Below, one piece after another: positions 50,764 to 60,016 of a stretch of 64,000 bases of DNA; the first letter of the stretch is position 1; the number at the start of each line of letters is the position of its first letter. The notes under the pieces are model-generated. The model saw only the letters and a program-made list of their open reading frames with translations, was not told the origin of the DNA and searched no databases. Source of the DNA: Fastidiosipila sp. (GTDB lineage: Bacteria > Bacillota > Clostridia > Saccharofermentanales > DTU023); contig JAAZGO010000024.1 in assembly GCA_012511175.1 (NCBI GenBank), positions 1-64,000 on the forward strand, in the 5' to 3' direction. A program made the translations under genes and the position numbers.

Positions 50764-50792
50764 TTGACAGTTTGCTGCTTCATTCCTATACT
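50764..50792 (+). promoter_or_regulatory. Strong promoter of the ygeW-like gene
   Basis: Perfect TTGACA (50764-50769), 17 bases, TATACT (50787-50792). The predicted start is near 50799, about 67 bases before the ATG. Confidence 0.7.
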
Positions 50793-50865
50793 AGCTGTGA
50801 CAAATTCAGAAAGACAATTCACCGTCAGAAAATCTGTCAAATTTTAGAAAATTGGGGGTATTACT

Positions 50866-51861
50866 ATGCGAACTGGAATGATCGGAAAACACCTTATCGC
50901 GGCACAAGATTGGACAGACGAAGAGCTGAACACCTTGCTGGACGTGGCAAAAGAACTGAAGATGCGTTATGCACTGGATATGCCGACAGATATACTCAAG
51001 AACAAAACTTTATTTTTATTGTTTTTTGAAGAATCCACCCGTACCCGTAACGCATTTGAATGCGGAATGACGCAACTGGGTGGTCATATGAACTATCTTA
51101 CCCCCGCGGGAACTCAGGTTGATCACGGTGAAACGCCAAAAGATACCATTGAAGTCCTGGCACGCATGGGCCATGGGATCGCAATCAGGAATTCATACGT
51201 CGACGGGCACAAATGGATGAGAGCAGTTGCGGAGCACTCCAAGATACCTGTCATGAATGCCCAGTGTGATATCTGGCATCCGACCCAGGAACTCGCCGAC
51301 ATCATGACAATCAAGGAAAAGTTCAACAATGAATTGCGCGGGCGGAAATTCGTAATTTCCTGGACATGTGCCGGCAACTATATGCGTCCTCTTTCCATGC
51401 CTAACTCGCTGGTCACACTGATGCCTCGCTTCGGTCTTGACGTGACACTGGCTCACCCGAAAGGATTCGAGCTTGAAGATGAAATTATGGAAATTGCGCG
51501 TAAGAATGCGGAAGCGCATAATGTCAAACTTGAAGTTGTCTATGACATGGAGGAAGCCTTCAAGGATGCTCACGTTATTTATGCCAAAGGCTGGGGCCCG
51601 ATCACAACTGTTGGAGACGATGCCGTCCGTGGCGTCCAGATGATCAACGAACACCCCGAATGGTTTGTCGACCAAAGGAAAATGGACCTTGGCGCGAAAG
51701 ATGCCATTTACATGCATTGTATGCCCGCTGACCGTGACGTGGAAGTAACAAGTGAGGTCATGGACGGACCGCAGTCCGTTCTCTACGATGAAGCCGAAAA
51801 CCGCCTGCATACGATTAAAGCGCTTATGGCGCTGACCATGGGCAATACAACCCGCAGGTGA
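50866..51861 (+). CDS. ygeW: YgeW-like knotted carbamoyltransferase
   Basis: A 331-residue aspartate/ornithine carbamoyltransferase superfamily protein. The carbamoyl-phosphate motif STRTR is at 57-61, HPTQELAD follows the second binding block, and HCMPADRD lies near the C-terminus. The divergent second-substrate region fits the YgeW/ureidoglycine-type group and not true ornithine enzymes. In purine-degrading anaerobes such enzymes are thought to release carbamoyl phosphate, giving ATP through a carbamate kinase; no kinase is in this window. Confidence 0.85.
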   Translation: MRTGMIGKHLIAAQDWTDEELNTLLDVAKELKMRYALDMPTDILKNKTLFLLFFEESTRTRNAFECGMTQLGGHMNYLTPAGTQVDHGETPKDTIEVLARMGHGIAIRNSYVDGHKWMRAVAEHSKIPVMNAQCDIWHPTQELADIMTIKEKFNNELRGRKFVISWTCAGNYMRPLSMPNSLVTLMPRFGLDVTLAHPKGFELEDEIMEIARKNAEAHNVKLEVVYDMEEAFKDAHVIYAKGWGPITTVGDDAVRGVQMINEHPEWFVDQRKMDLGAKDAIYMHCMPADRDVEVTSEVMDGPQSVLYDEAENRLHTIKALMALTMGNTTRR

Positions 51862-51914
51862 TCCGGATACCGCTTAGCGGTTGAACACATCGATTCGATC
51901 CATAAACGAAATTG

Positions 51915-51941
51915 GCAAGACCGGCAGATCGCCGGTCTTGC
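51915..51941. terminator. Hairpin downstream of the ygeW-like gene
   Basis: An 11-bp perfect stem GCAAGACCGGC/GCCGGTCTTGC with a 5-base loop AGATC, preceded by a smaller ACCGC TTA GCGGT hairpin at 51869-51881. No T-run, so termination strength is uncertain. Confidence 0.5.
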
Positions 51942-52102
51942 TGCCTCAAGGAGCAATCTTCGGGGCTGGCGGGAACCGCTCTTCATTAGAGGTTTTGATA
52001 CTTGGAACTTATCTTCGTGCATCGTCTGCACGTCACGACACATATGAAAAGCCGGAACCAGCCATCAATTTTTCAAGGTTCACCGTCCGTTCCACAGGTA
52101 AA

Positions 52103-53347
52103 TCAAAATGCTACAGAAGTGATTCGCTTGCTGGTCGCGACGATCCGTCCATTCTTGATCACGGCCAGCCGCGTCGCCTGATCCCGGAAGGCAGAGGCGA
52201 TATCCGAAGCATCAAGAAGAACCAGATCCGCCCGCTTGCCAACCGCAAGACCGTAGTCATCAAGCCGCATGGCCCGGGCTGCGTGGATGGTGCCCATCCG
52301 GTGAATGACCTGCAATTCCGAATCTGACAGCATCTGTGCCACCTGACCGGTCAAGAGGCCCTCTTCGAGCATATCGGCGTTGCCGATGGGCCGGAAGGGA
52401 TCGCGTACGTTATCGGATGCATAGGCGATATTGACTCCGGCTTCCAGGAATTCCTTGATCCTTGTTACACCGCGCGGTATCGGCTGACGGTCCGCCCTTG
52501 CCATCAGGTAGAGATTGCAGGATGGGAGGGTAATGATATGAAGGCGCGCTTCTTTTGCCATGGCGATGGCTTCAGCGGCAAGCCCGTCATCGACACGGCA
52601 GAGCGCTGTGACATGGCCACAGGAGACACGTCCCTCATACTTGTTTTCCAGCGTCAGGCGGGCCGTTTCCAGGAAGGTATCGATGTTGGGGTTATCATGT
52701 TCGTCAATATGGAAATCTACATCAAGGTCATTCTTTACGGCAATTCTGAACAACTCCCGCGTAAATCCTATCCGCTCGTCATAGAAATGAGGCGCCCCCC
52801 CGATCGCATTGATCAACCGATTTCTTGCCATCCTGTCCAGCATATCGAAGTGTTCCTGCTGTTCATCAAGTCTGCCGTGAAATACCGGAAATGCTGTAAT
52901 TTGAATCTCGATGTATGGCTGCATTTCATCCCGGAGCTCATTCATGGCTTCGACACTTCGCCAGCCATTGACAGCATCGACACTGACGTGGGTCCGAATG
53001 CTTGTCGTTCCGGCAACAACAGCCTTGCGCAAGCTCCTCCGTGCCCGTTTCTTAATGTCAGCTGCCAGCTCTTCAGGTGTGAGGTTTCTTAAATATTCGG
53101 AGTAATTCTGTATGGCCTGTGCCAAGGTAGTTGATTCACCCGCCGGCATGACGCCGGTTGTGTCAAGATGCGTGTGGCTGTCTATGAAGCCAGGGGACAG
53201 AAGCGACCCGTTCGCGTCAATGGAATCCTTTGATTCAATGATCGGTCCGGGTCGGCGGATCTCAACGATTTTGCCCTCTGTGATCAGTACATCCAACAAA
53301 CCGCTGTTATTGGGCAGCTGCGCCTGGTAAATGGCCAAGTCAATCAT
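52103..53347 (-). CDS. Cytosine/creatinine-deaminase-like amidohydrolase
   Basis: A 414-residue CodA-type amidohydrolase. Metal and catalytic residues: DSHTHLD, FHIDEHDNP with the catalytic Glu, SCGHVTAL and ASDNVRDPF with the conserved Asp. LPSCNLYLMARADRQPIPRG is typical of the cytosine deaminase group. Members deaminate cytosine, creatinine or isocytosine-like rings. It stands alone on the minus strand between ygeW and a dehydrogenase. Creatinine as substrate would link it to the hydantoinase and sarcosine-type oxidases elsewhere in the window, but that is inference. Confidence 0.85.
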   Translation of the reverse strand: MIDLAIYQAQLPNNSGLLDVLITEGKIVEIRRPGPIIESKDSIDANGSLLSPGFIDSHTHLDTTGVMPAGESTTLAQAIQNYSEYLRNLTPEELAADIKKRARRSLRKAVVAGTTSIRTHVSVDAVNGWRSVEAMNELRDEMQPYIEIQITAFPVFHGRLDEQQEHFDMLDRMARNRLINAIGGAPHFYDERIGFTRELFRIAVKNDLDVDFHIDEHDNPNIDTFLETARLTLENKYEGRVSCGHVTALCRVDDGLAAEAIAMAKEARLHIITLPSCNLYLMARADRQPIPRGVTRIKEFLEAGVNIAYASDNVRDPFRPIGNADMLEEGLLTGQVAQMLSDSELQVIHRMGTIHAARAMRLDDYGLAVGKRADLVLLDASDIASAFRDQATRLAVIKNGRIVATSKRITSVAF

Positions 53348-53571
53348 CTTATCAAAACTCTCCTATTCCCTTTCATGTACCGGCACCTTAAGCCTTCGAA
53401 TTTCTTCACTGGCCGGATGTCATTCAAGTCCTGATCTGTCACGATACTTTTGGTTTCCATAGTAGCGCAGTCTCTACCTTCGTGCACCCCGCACACAATT
53501 TTTGACCGTACGGATGCCGGCCTCAACAATCCGTAATGCCTGACACCTGGCCCCTGTCCCTGTTGAGCAAA

Positions 53572-53600
53572 TTGAAGCAGGTTAGATTATCGACTATACT
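53572..53600 (+). promoter_or_regulatory. Promoter of the Zn-dehydrogenase gene
   Basis: TTGAAG (53572-53577), 17 bases, TATACT (53595-53600). The start is predicted near 53607, about 43 bases before the ATG. The remainder of the gap 53348-53649 shows nothing recognisable. Confidence 0.5.
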
Positions 53601-53649
53601 GTTTTTGTATGGAAAATCTTGAATTGTTCGTCAGGAAAGCAGGTAAATA

Positions 53650-54699
53650 ATGATTCCAAAAACAATGAAAGCAGTTGTGGTCATTGCGCCCGAAAAGGTT
53701 GAAGTCAAGGAAGTATCCACCCCGGTTCCGGTTGAAGGCGAAGTGCTTGTGCGCATCGATAATTGTCTGATTTGCACATGGGAACAACGTATCTTTTCCG
53801 GATCCGGGGCCGATTTACCGTTTATCCCGGGCCATGAGGTGTCAGGGGTAGTTGCCGCGGTTCCCAAAGAGACGATCGCGAATGTGACTCCCGGTCAAAA
53901 GTGTGTTGTTAAAACATATGACAGCTGTGGAAGTTGTGAGTTTTGTTTTCGTGGACTCAACAATCTTTGCAGCGGTCAATCAAAAAAACGCACCTTTGAT
54001 GGGATTGCCGGTACGGGGGGGATGGCACGCTATATTGCCATTGCAGCTGACCGTATCTACCCTCTGCCCGTCGAATCAATAGACCTTGAGCTGGCCGCTT
54101 TTGCAGAACCTCTCGCCTGTTGTCTGCACAGCATCGAACAGGCTGATGTTTCCTTCGGTGAAGACGTCGTCGTGGTAGGTGCCGGCGTGATGGGCCAATT
54201 GCTTGCCATTCTGGCCAGATTGAGGGGAGCGCGTGTTATTGTGGTGGAGATAGACAAGGCCCGGCGTGAACTGGCAATGAAGATGGGTGCACACGAATCC
54301 ATTGATCCCTCATCCACCGACTGGCAAGCGGAACTTTCGCGCTTAACCAGCGGACGGGGCCCCCATGTTGTACAGTTCACCATCAACAATCTGGCTATGG
54401 CCAGTCAATACATCAAAGCGCTCGCGCCAGCCGGCAGGCTCGTTTATTATGGCTCTTTTCGACCAAGTGAAGACGTACCATTCAATCCGAATGACATTCA
54501 TTACACCGAGAAAGTCATCACCGGCTCCTACAGCCCCACGGTAAGATCATTCTGGCAGGCCTCCCAAATGCTTGGACATGGCCTGGTCGACGTAAAGCCT
54601 TTCTTGACAGAGTGCTTCGACATGAACGAAGCACAGAGAGCATTTGAACGTGCAATGAGCACTGAAACGCTGCGGGTCCTCATACGGTTGTCGGACTGA
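53650..54699 (+). CDS. Zinc-dependent alcohol dehydrogenase (sorbitol/threonine dehydrogenase type)
   Basis: A 349-residue medium-chain dehydrogenase. Catalytic zinc ligands are Cys 42, His 62 and Glu 63 (PGHE), with EPLACCLH later. The structural zinc site is Cys 93, 96, 99 and 107 (CGSCEFC ... C). VVVVGAGVMGQLLAIL binds NAD. It converges on the aldolase gene and lies beside the kinase/ABC cassette, so a polyol or sugar-alcohol substrate is plausible. Confidence 0.88.
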   Translation: MIPKTMKAVVVIAPEKVEVKEVSTPVPVEGEVLVRIDNCLICTWEQRIFSGSGADLPFIPGHEVSGVVAAVPKETIANVTPGQKCVVKTYDSCGSCEFCFRGLNNLCSGQSKKRTFDGIAGTGGMARYIAIAADRIYPLPVESIDLELAAFAEPLACCLHSIEQADVSFGEDVVVVGAGVMGQLLAILARLRGARVIVVEIDKARRELAMKMGAHESIDPSSTDWQAELSRLTSGRGPHVVQFTINNLAMASQYIKALAPAGRLVYYGSFRPSEDVPFNPNDIHYTEKVITGSYSPTVRSFWQASQMLGHGLVDVKPFLTECFDMNEAQRAFERAMSTETLRVLIRLSD

Positions 54700-54736
54700 G
54701 CCGGGAAGATCTTAACGGGAAATATTCTGTTCATTG

Positions 54737-54760
54737 AAAAGGGGCGTTTTCGCCCCTTTC
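54737..54760. terminator. Bidirectional terminator between the Zn-dehydrogenase and aldolase genes
   Basis: AAAGGGGCG, loop TTTT, CGCCCCTTT. It sits between converging genes, and the A/T arms give T-runs at the end of the stem on both strands. Confidence 0.8.
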
Positions 54761-54795
54761 ATACTTCTCTGACCTGATCAGTTGGCAACAAGCCG

Positions 54796-55572
54796 TCAAA
54801 GGCCGCGAACTGCCTCTTCCGCTTTCGCATTCCCGTGCACCAGCTCAACCAGGGCCCTGACAACTGCTTCAGGATCCTCGTGGTTCCACACATTTCTGCC
54901 GATAGCCACACCTGCGGCACCGACTGACAGAGCGTCCTCAATGCAGGCAAAAAGACTCGTCAGATCATTGGCAGCGGGTCCCCCCAGCACAACAACCGGC
55001 TGGTAGGCGGCATCAATCACTTGTCTGAACTGTTCCCTGTCTCCGGCGAAGGTGGTCTTGATGATATTGGCGCCATACTCACACCCCACTCTTGCTGCCA
55101 AACGTACATTTTCAGGTGTATGGGGGACAAGTTTGTCAAAACCTCCCGGTAACATTTCAGCCATAACCGGCACGCCCCAAACCCTGGCTTGGCGCACAGC
55201 CTCCGCAACATTCTTCATGCAATCCTGCTCACTGGGTGTGCCGGGGAAACCGTTAAGAACCACTGCATCAGCGCCGAGTCTGAGCGCATCTTCGACCGAA
55301 TATAGAAGACGGGGATGCCCCGTTGCTTCCGAGGGCAAGGCTGAATACCCGCCGTCTATGCGTAAAATGACACCAATGTCGCCGAGAACATGGGCAAATC
55401 GGGAAGCAATCCCATAGGTAAGCAGAACAGCATCTGCGCCCCCTGCAACTATTTTCCTGAGTTTCTCCTCTGCATCATCAAGTGCAGGATTGACATTTAA
55501 TCCAAGCCCGTGATCCATGGCAATAATAACTGTTTTGCCATTTGCGCGAAAAATCCTTCTCAAACGTTTCAT
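54796..55572 (-). CDS. Class I aldolase of the FbaB/LsrF (DeoC-like) family
   Basis: A 258-residue TIM-barrel aldolase. AMDHG (Asp 20) and the Schiff-base Lys 172 in GANIIKTTF are visible, as is GGPAAND in the phosphate-binding region. Relatives cleave fructose bisphosphate, autoinducer-type ketose phosphates or make aminodideoxyhept-ulosonate. Its position 280 bases downstream of a Pot-type ABC transporter and near an FGGY kinase points to cleavage of a phosphorylated ketose. Confidence 0.85.
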   Translation of the reverse strand: MKRLRRIFRANGKTVIIAMDHGLGLNVNPALDDAEEKLRKIVAGGADAVLLTYGIASRFAHVLGDIGVILRIDGGYSALPSEATGHPRLLYSVEDALRLGADAVVLNGFPGTPSEQDCMKNVAEAVRQARVWGVPVMAEMLPGGFDKLVPHTPENVRLAARVGCEYGANIIKTTFAGDREQFRQVIDAAYQPVVVLGGPAANDLTSLFACIEDALSVGAAGVAIGRNVWNHEDPEAVVRALVELVHGNAKAEEAVRGL

Positions 55573-55851
55573 TGATCCTCCTTCGTGTCCTGATGTTCGC
55601 CGGAAGCGTGGAATACCAGCGGTCTGTTACCATTCGTCCCATGAATCCACGCGGGACAGCGAACCCGAATCATACCTTACCGGATTCTTCGGGTTTGTTC
55701 ACCGTCTTTTTCTCTCCGATCATCCGGTGCATTTCCCTCCTGCCTCGTGCATTGTTTGCCTTTGCTTCAGCTTCTGTTTTGGAAATAATGCGGCTTAACC
55801 GAAAAACCTCTCGTTCGGCCGATCATCTTGCCCCGTGCAAAGCCATGGGCC

Positions 55852-56913
55852 TCACAGAAGGATACCATACTGCTTATCCCAGTGAATGAAGACCTCGTCT
55901 CCTTTTTGGTAAGGCTTGGATTGTCCGTACACCAGTGTCTTGAAAACAATAGAATCTGACACCCGGACTTGATAGTCCGTCATTTCGCCAAGGAAAATGA
56001 CCTCTTCGACGGTTCCTTTCAGAACATTGTGACCGGAGGGAATCTGGTCATCATTGTCGGCAAGCTTCAGATACTCAGGCCTCAATCCGAGTGAGTAGTC
56101 CCCTGCCTCAAGCTCCGATTTTTGACCTTGAATCAATACGATATTCCCATCCTCCAGCGTGCAGCAACGTTTGACCGGATCATAACGGGCGACAAAGAAG
56201 TTTGATTTTCCAATAAAATCCGCAACAAAACGATTGACCGGATGATGATAAATTCCACGAGGCGTGTCAACCTGTTCGATGATGCCGGCATTCATGACCG
56301 CGATCCGATCTGCCATGGTCAGCGCTTCCTCCTGGTCGTGGGTGACAAAGATGGACGTTATGCCTACACGCTTCTGAATGCTGCGGATCTGAGAGCGGGT
56401 TTCCACGCGCAATTTCGCATCCAAATTACTCAGTGGTTCGTCAAGCAGCAGGACCTTCGGCTCCATAACCAGGGCTCTTCCAAGGGCAACGCGTTGCTGC
56501 TGACCACCGGATAACTGCCGGATCGCCCGATTTTCGAGTCCTTCCAAATCGACAATTTGGAGCATATCCCGTACGCGGCTGCGAATCTCTTCCGAGGGCA
56601 ACTTTCGAATTCGAAGGCCGAAGGCTATGTTCTCAAACACGTTCAAATGAGGAAAGAGCGCATAACTCTGGAACACGAGAGAGGTGGGTCTTCTCTCAGG
56701 TGGCTGGCGTGTGACATCGCGTCCATCCATGATAATCTTTCCCGCGTCCGGTACAAGAAAACCGGAAAGCAGCCGGAGAAGAGTCGTCTTTCCGCAACCC
56801 GAGGGTCCTAAAAGGCAAAGCATTTCGCCGTCTTCAATCTGCAAACTTACGTGATCGACGGCGCGTACCGTTGCAAATGACTTGCACAGATCTGAAATTT
56901 CTACCATTGACAT
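55852..56913 (-). CDS. PotA-like ABC transporter ATPase
   Basis: A 353-residue ATPase with GPSGCGKTT, signature LSGGQQQR, Walker B VLLLDEPLSNLDAK and switch FVTHDQEEA. The C-terminal 110 residues form a TOBE-type regulatory domain. It belongs to the polyamine/iron/thiamine-type importer group. It follows the fused permease gene by 16 bases. Confidence 0.9.
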   Translation of the reverse strand: MSMVEISDLCKSFATVRAVDHVSLQIEDGEMLCLLGPSGCGKTTLLRLLSGFLVPDAGKIIMDGRDVTRQPPERRPTSLVFQSYALFPHLNVFENIAFGLRIRKLPSEEIRSRVRDMLQIVDLEGLENRAIRQLSGGQQQRVALGRALVMEPKVLLLDEPLSNLDAKLRVETRSQIRSIQKRVGITSIFVTHDQEEALTMADRIAVMNAGIIEQVDTPRGIYHHPVNRFVADFIGKSNFFVARYDPVKRCCTLEDGNIVLIQGQKSELEAGDYSLGLRPEYLKLADNDDQIPSGHNVLKGTVEEVIFLGEMTDYQVRVSDSIVFKTLVYGQSKPYQKGDEVFIHWDKQYGILL

Positions 56914-56929
56914 TGCGATTATCCCTCAA

Positions 56930-58780
56930 TCAGATTTGAAACTTGTTGATACCCACCGTCCGGTCGATGATGAAAAGAACCACCATGGACAGCGTGACCA
57001 GCAGACAGGAAATTGCCGTTACCGTCTGATCAAGCCCATATTCCAACTGGGCAAAAATCCGCACAGGTAAGGTAATGTTGCCCCCTCTGACGATAAAGCG
57101 GCTGATCGTCGTCTCGTCCATAGAAACAATGAAGGCAAAGAGGCCCGCGACAACGATGCCCGGCTTTATGATCGGAAAAGTGATTTTCCGAAATGTGTAG
57201 AACTGGCTGGCACCAAGGTCGCGAGCCGCTTCTTCCAGCGATAGGTCAAAACCGACCAATGATGAAAGAACCATACGGATCACATATGCGGTTGCTAACA
57301 TGATGTGGGCCAAAAGAAGCGATTTATTGTCACCAACCCAGCCGAGTATGATGCTGAATCGAAGCAAGGCAATCCCGACAATTACGGCTGGCAGCGTAAG
57401 AGGTGAGAGGAAAAAGGTTTTCAGCAAATCAACACTTCTGAACTTGAAACGTGTCAGGCCAAGCGCGGCCAATATCCCAATGATCAAGGACACCGCTGTG
57501 CAAAACACAGCGACCTTGATGCTCAGCCAAAATGACAGGGCATACTCCGTTTTGAGAAAAACACTTTTAATCCATTGAAAAGAATAGCTTGACGGCGGGA
57601 AGGTAATAAACATCTTGTCGCCGGAAAATGCTGATATCACCACGATAATGAGTGGCAAAACAATAAAGAACAAGACAAAAACGACAAAACCGATACCTGC
57701 CGCACGACTTAAGACAGCCAAGACCCGCTGCCGCTTGAGCATGAATGCGGAGGCAAGTCGCGTCCGATCCCGCTTGAAGCGCCGTGCCACGCCGGCATAC
57801 AGGTCATAGAAAGCATCTTTGATCCGGCGGATCATCCTGTACCAGACTGAATTGAAATCCGCCTCACGGAATGAACCCGAACGATCGCTCATTCTTTCAA
57901 TTCGCGAAGTCATACGGTTATAGACAGTGATCAGTATCAAGCTGAATAACAACAGCACCATCGCAGCAACCGCTGCAAAGGGAAAGTCAAGAATGGTCAT
58001 TGACTGCTGGTAAATCAGCATGGTAATCGTCATGACCTTGCCACCACCCATCAACCGCGGCGTGACAAATGACGAAAAACTCAAAAGGAAAACAAACAGA
58101 CTGCCCGCCACGATGCCGGGCATACTCAGGGGAAATATCACTTTGAAAAAGGAAGTAAGGCGGGAACAACCGAGATCACGCGCAGCTTCCTCAAGGTCGT
58201 AATCAACATTATCGAGGACGCTTTTAACCGACAAAACCAAATAAGGCATAAATACTTGAGTTAAGCCGAGTACAATACCAAGCTCAGTGCCCACGAACTT
58301 TACCCGGCCCAAGCCAAGCGACGCGATAAAATTGTTAACCGGACCGCTGCTTGCGAAAATAATCATAAGACCAAGCGTTCTTGCTGTAACGTTCGTGATC
58401 AAAGGGGTCAAAATCAAGGCAAGCAAGAGGTTCTTGACTCGATTGCTCCTGGTGCGTGACATAACCATGGCCACAGGGTAGCCAAGAACCAAAGAAAGAA
58501 CCGACGTGTAGATAGCGATCCGAAATGTTCGCAACAACACTTTCAAGTAGTATGGTTCAAACATTTTGGCAAAATTGTCGAAGGTCAGAACTGTCGTATC
58601 GATCAAGCCGGTTCCGGGTACACCTTTGTAAAGACTGATCGTAAATAAGAGGACTAGTGGCAGGAAAAATCCGACAGCGATAAGGAGCATCGCCGGTGAT
58701 AAAAAGAATGCTTTTCCAACGAGTTGCTTTTTGTCAATTTTCAGTCGACCGCTACCGGATGGCAAAAGCTTGCGGTTCAT
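56930..58780 (-). CDS. Fused PotB-PotC-type ABC transporter permease
   Basis: A 616-residue protein with two complete permease domains. Each has about six hydrophobic segments and one EAA coupling loop (LEEAARDLGCS in the first half, LEEAARDLGAS in the second). A hydrophilic linker of about 90 residues joins them near the middle. These two permeases are normally separate genes. ATG 58780 is preceded by GGGGG; an upstream start at 58828 would add a Cys-containing stretch without homology. It serves the binding protein encoded upstream. Confidence 0.88.
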   Translation of the reverse strand: MNRKLLPSGSGRLKIDKKQLVGKAFFLSPAMLLIAVGFFLPLVLLFTISLYKGVPGTGLIDTTVLTFDNFAKMFEPYYLKVLLRTFRIAIYTSVLSLVLGYPVAMVMSRTRSNRVKNLLLALILTPLITNVTARTLGLMIIFASSGPVNNFIASLGLGRVKFVGTELGIVLGLTQVFMPYLVLSVKSVLDNVDYDLEEAARDLGCSRLTSFFKVIFPLSMPGIVAGSLFVFLLSFSSFVTPRLMGGGKVMTITMLIYQQSMTILDFPFAAVAAMVLLLFSLILITVYNRMTSRIERMSDRSGSFREADFNSVWYRMIRRIKDAFYDLYAGVARRFKRDRTRLASAFMLKRQRVLAVLSRAAGIGFVVFVLFFIVLPLIIVVISAFSGDKMFITFPPSSYSFQWIKSVFLKTEYALSFWLSIKVAVFCTAVSLIIGILAALGLTRFKFRSVDLLKTFFLSPLTLPAVIVGIALLRFSIILGWVGDNKSLLLAHIMLATAYVIRMVLSSLVGFDLSLEEAARDLGASQFYTFRKITFPIIKPGIVVAGLFAFIVSMDETTISRFIVRGGNITLPVRIFAQLEYGLDQTVTAISCLLVTLSMVVLFIIDRTVGINKFQI

Positions 58781-58855
58781 ACACAAATACCCCCACAAAC
58801 AACATTCGGGTTGCGGGAGAGTTTTCACTCTCCCGCTTTTTCCGTCGGATTGACT

Positions 58856-59965
58856 TTAGTCAACAATTTGCGTGTTCCAAAGTTCCGCCCACTCTGACTG
58901 CTTTTCAGAAATCAACTCATTGTCGGGTACGATCAGTTTTTTGACCTGGTCAAGTCCATAAAGCACTTTGCCCGCCAATTCGTCATCGAGAACAACTGTT
59001 GAGCTGGTTGGTCCGTAAAACAGACGTTCGGCATAAGCTTCCTGAACTTCCTGGCCGAGGTGAATGTTAATCCAAATCTCCGCCAGGTCAGTGTTTTTTG
59101 CATTCTTGGGGATGGTCGCACAGTTCATGGACAAGATCCCGCCTTCCTCCGGTACGACAAAATCAACGCTGCCTCCAGCCTCTTTGTAAGTGACGACATA
59201 ACCGTCAATTTGCGGACATAAGACCACATCACCTGTTTCAAAGGCAAGGTTCAGTTCATCAATTCCAGACGCAAACATCGGAATTGGTTTCAATTCAGCG
59301 ATCGCATCAATACCCGGCTGAATGTTGTTTTCATCGCCGCCATGCAAGCGCGCCGCCATGATCAAGAAAGCTGTCCCCTGAGTGCCAGGGAAAACGAATG
59401 GTGCCACACGGCCCCTGTATGCCTCGTCCCAGCAGACCATCCAGCTCGACGGAGCTTTCTGGAATTCTTTCGTGCTGTACATCAAGCCGACCGACATAAA
59501 TGATACACCGTAGCCTCCGGATTTTTGTGCAGGTTCATACAGATTATTGAACTCAGGAACTCCGTCCGGATTAGGAGGCTGGATAACTTCCGCCTTATCT
59601 GCAGCTTCAGCCTGAGCCATACTGAGGTAGACCACATCCATGGAAGGATTGTCCAGCTCCGCATACAGCAATGCATTTCGATCTGAGGACCCGCCAAGTA
59701 TCAACTCAACTGTCGCACCGGTCTCCTCCTCAAATCGGGGAATGATCAGTTCACGCGCAATATCTTCCTGTGTACTTCCCCAGATTCCAACAACAAGTGT
59801 ACGGCCTTCGCCGATTTTACCTGCCGGTTCCGTTTTCGCGGTGGTTTCAACTCCGTTCGCCGGAGTGGTCTTGGGTGTTGTCTCTTCAGGTGTGCCTGGC
59901 GCGCAAGCTGTGGCCACCAGAAGCAGCACGAGCAGCGACGCGACGATTACAATCAATTTCTTCAT
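58856..59965 (-). CDS. PotD-like lipoprotein, substrate-binding protein
   Basis: A 369-residue periplasmic-type binding protein. The signal peptide ends at LLVATAC (Cys 21), followed by a Thr/Pro-rich linker and a PotD/thiamine/iron-type binding domain starting near GRTLVVGIWG. ATG 59965 has AGGAGG eight bases upstream. It lies between the FGGY kinase and the fused permease genes. The ligand class cannot be told. Confidence 0.87.
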   Translation of the reverse strand: MKKLIVIVASLLVLLLVATACAPGTPEETTPKTTPANGVETTAKTEPAGKIGEGRTLVVGIWGSTQEDIARELIIPRFEEETGATVELILGGSSDRNALLYAELDNPSMDVVYLSMAQAEAADKAEVIQPPNPDGVPEFNNLYEPAQKSGGYGVSFMSVGLMYSTKEFQKAPSSWMVCWDEAYRGRVAPFVFPGTQGTAFLIMAARLHGGDENNIQPGIDAIAELKPIPMFASGIDELNLAFETGDVVLCPQIDGYVVTYKEAGGSVDFVVPEEGGILSMNCATIPKNAKNTDLAEIWINIHLGQEVQEAYAERLFYGPTSSTVVLDDELAGKVLYGLDQVKKLIVPDNELISEKQSEWAELWNTQIVD

Positions 59966-60016
59966 CACAAGTTCCTCCTTTTGTTGCACCTTTCTATTTT
60001 ATGCGCTCACATCTTC

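Larger units (their letters stand above)
50466..50865. other. Divergent control region between the ygeY-like and ygeW-like genes
   Basis: 400 bases with one promoter per direction, described separately. No other structure stands out. Confidence 0.5.
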
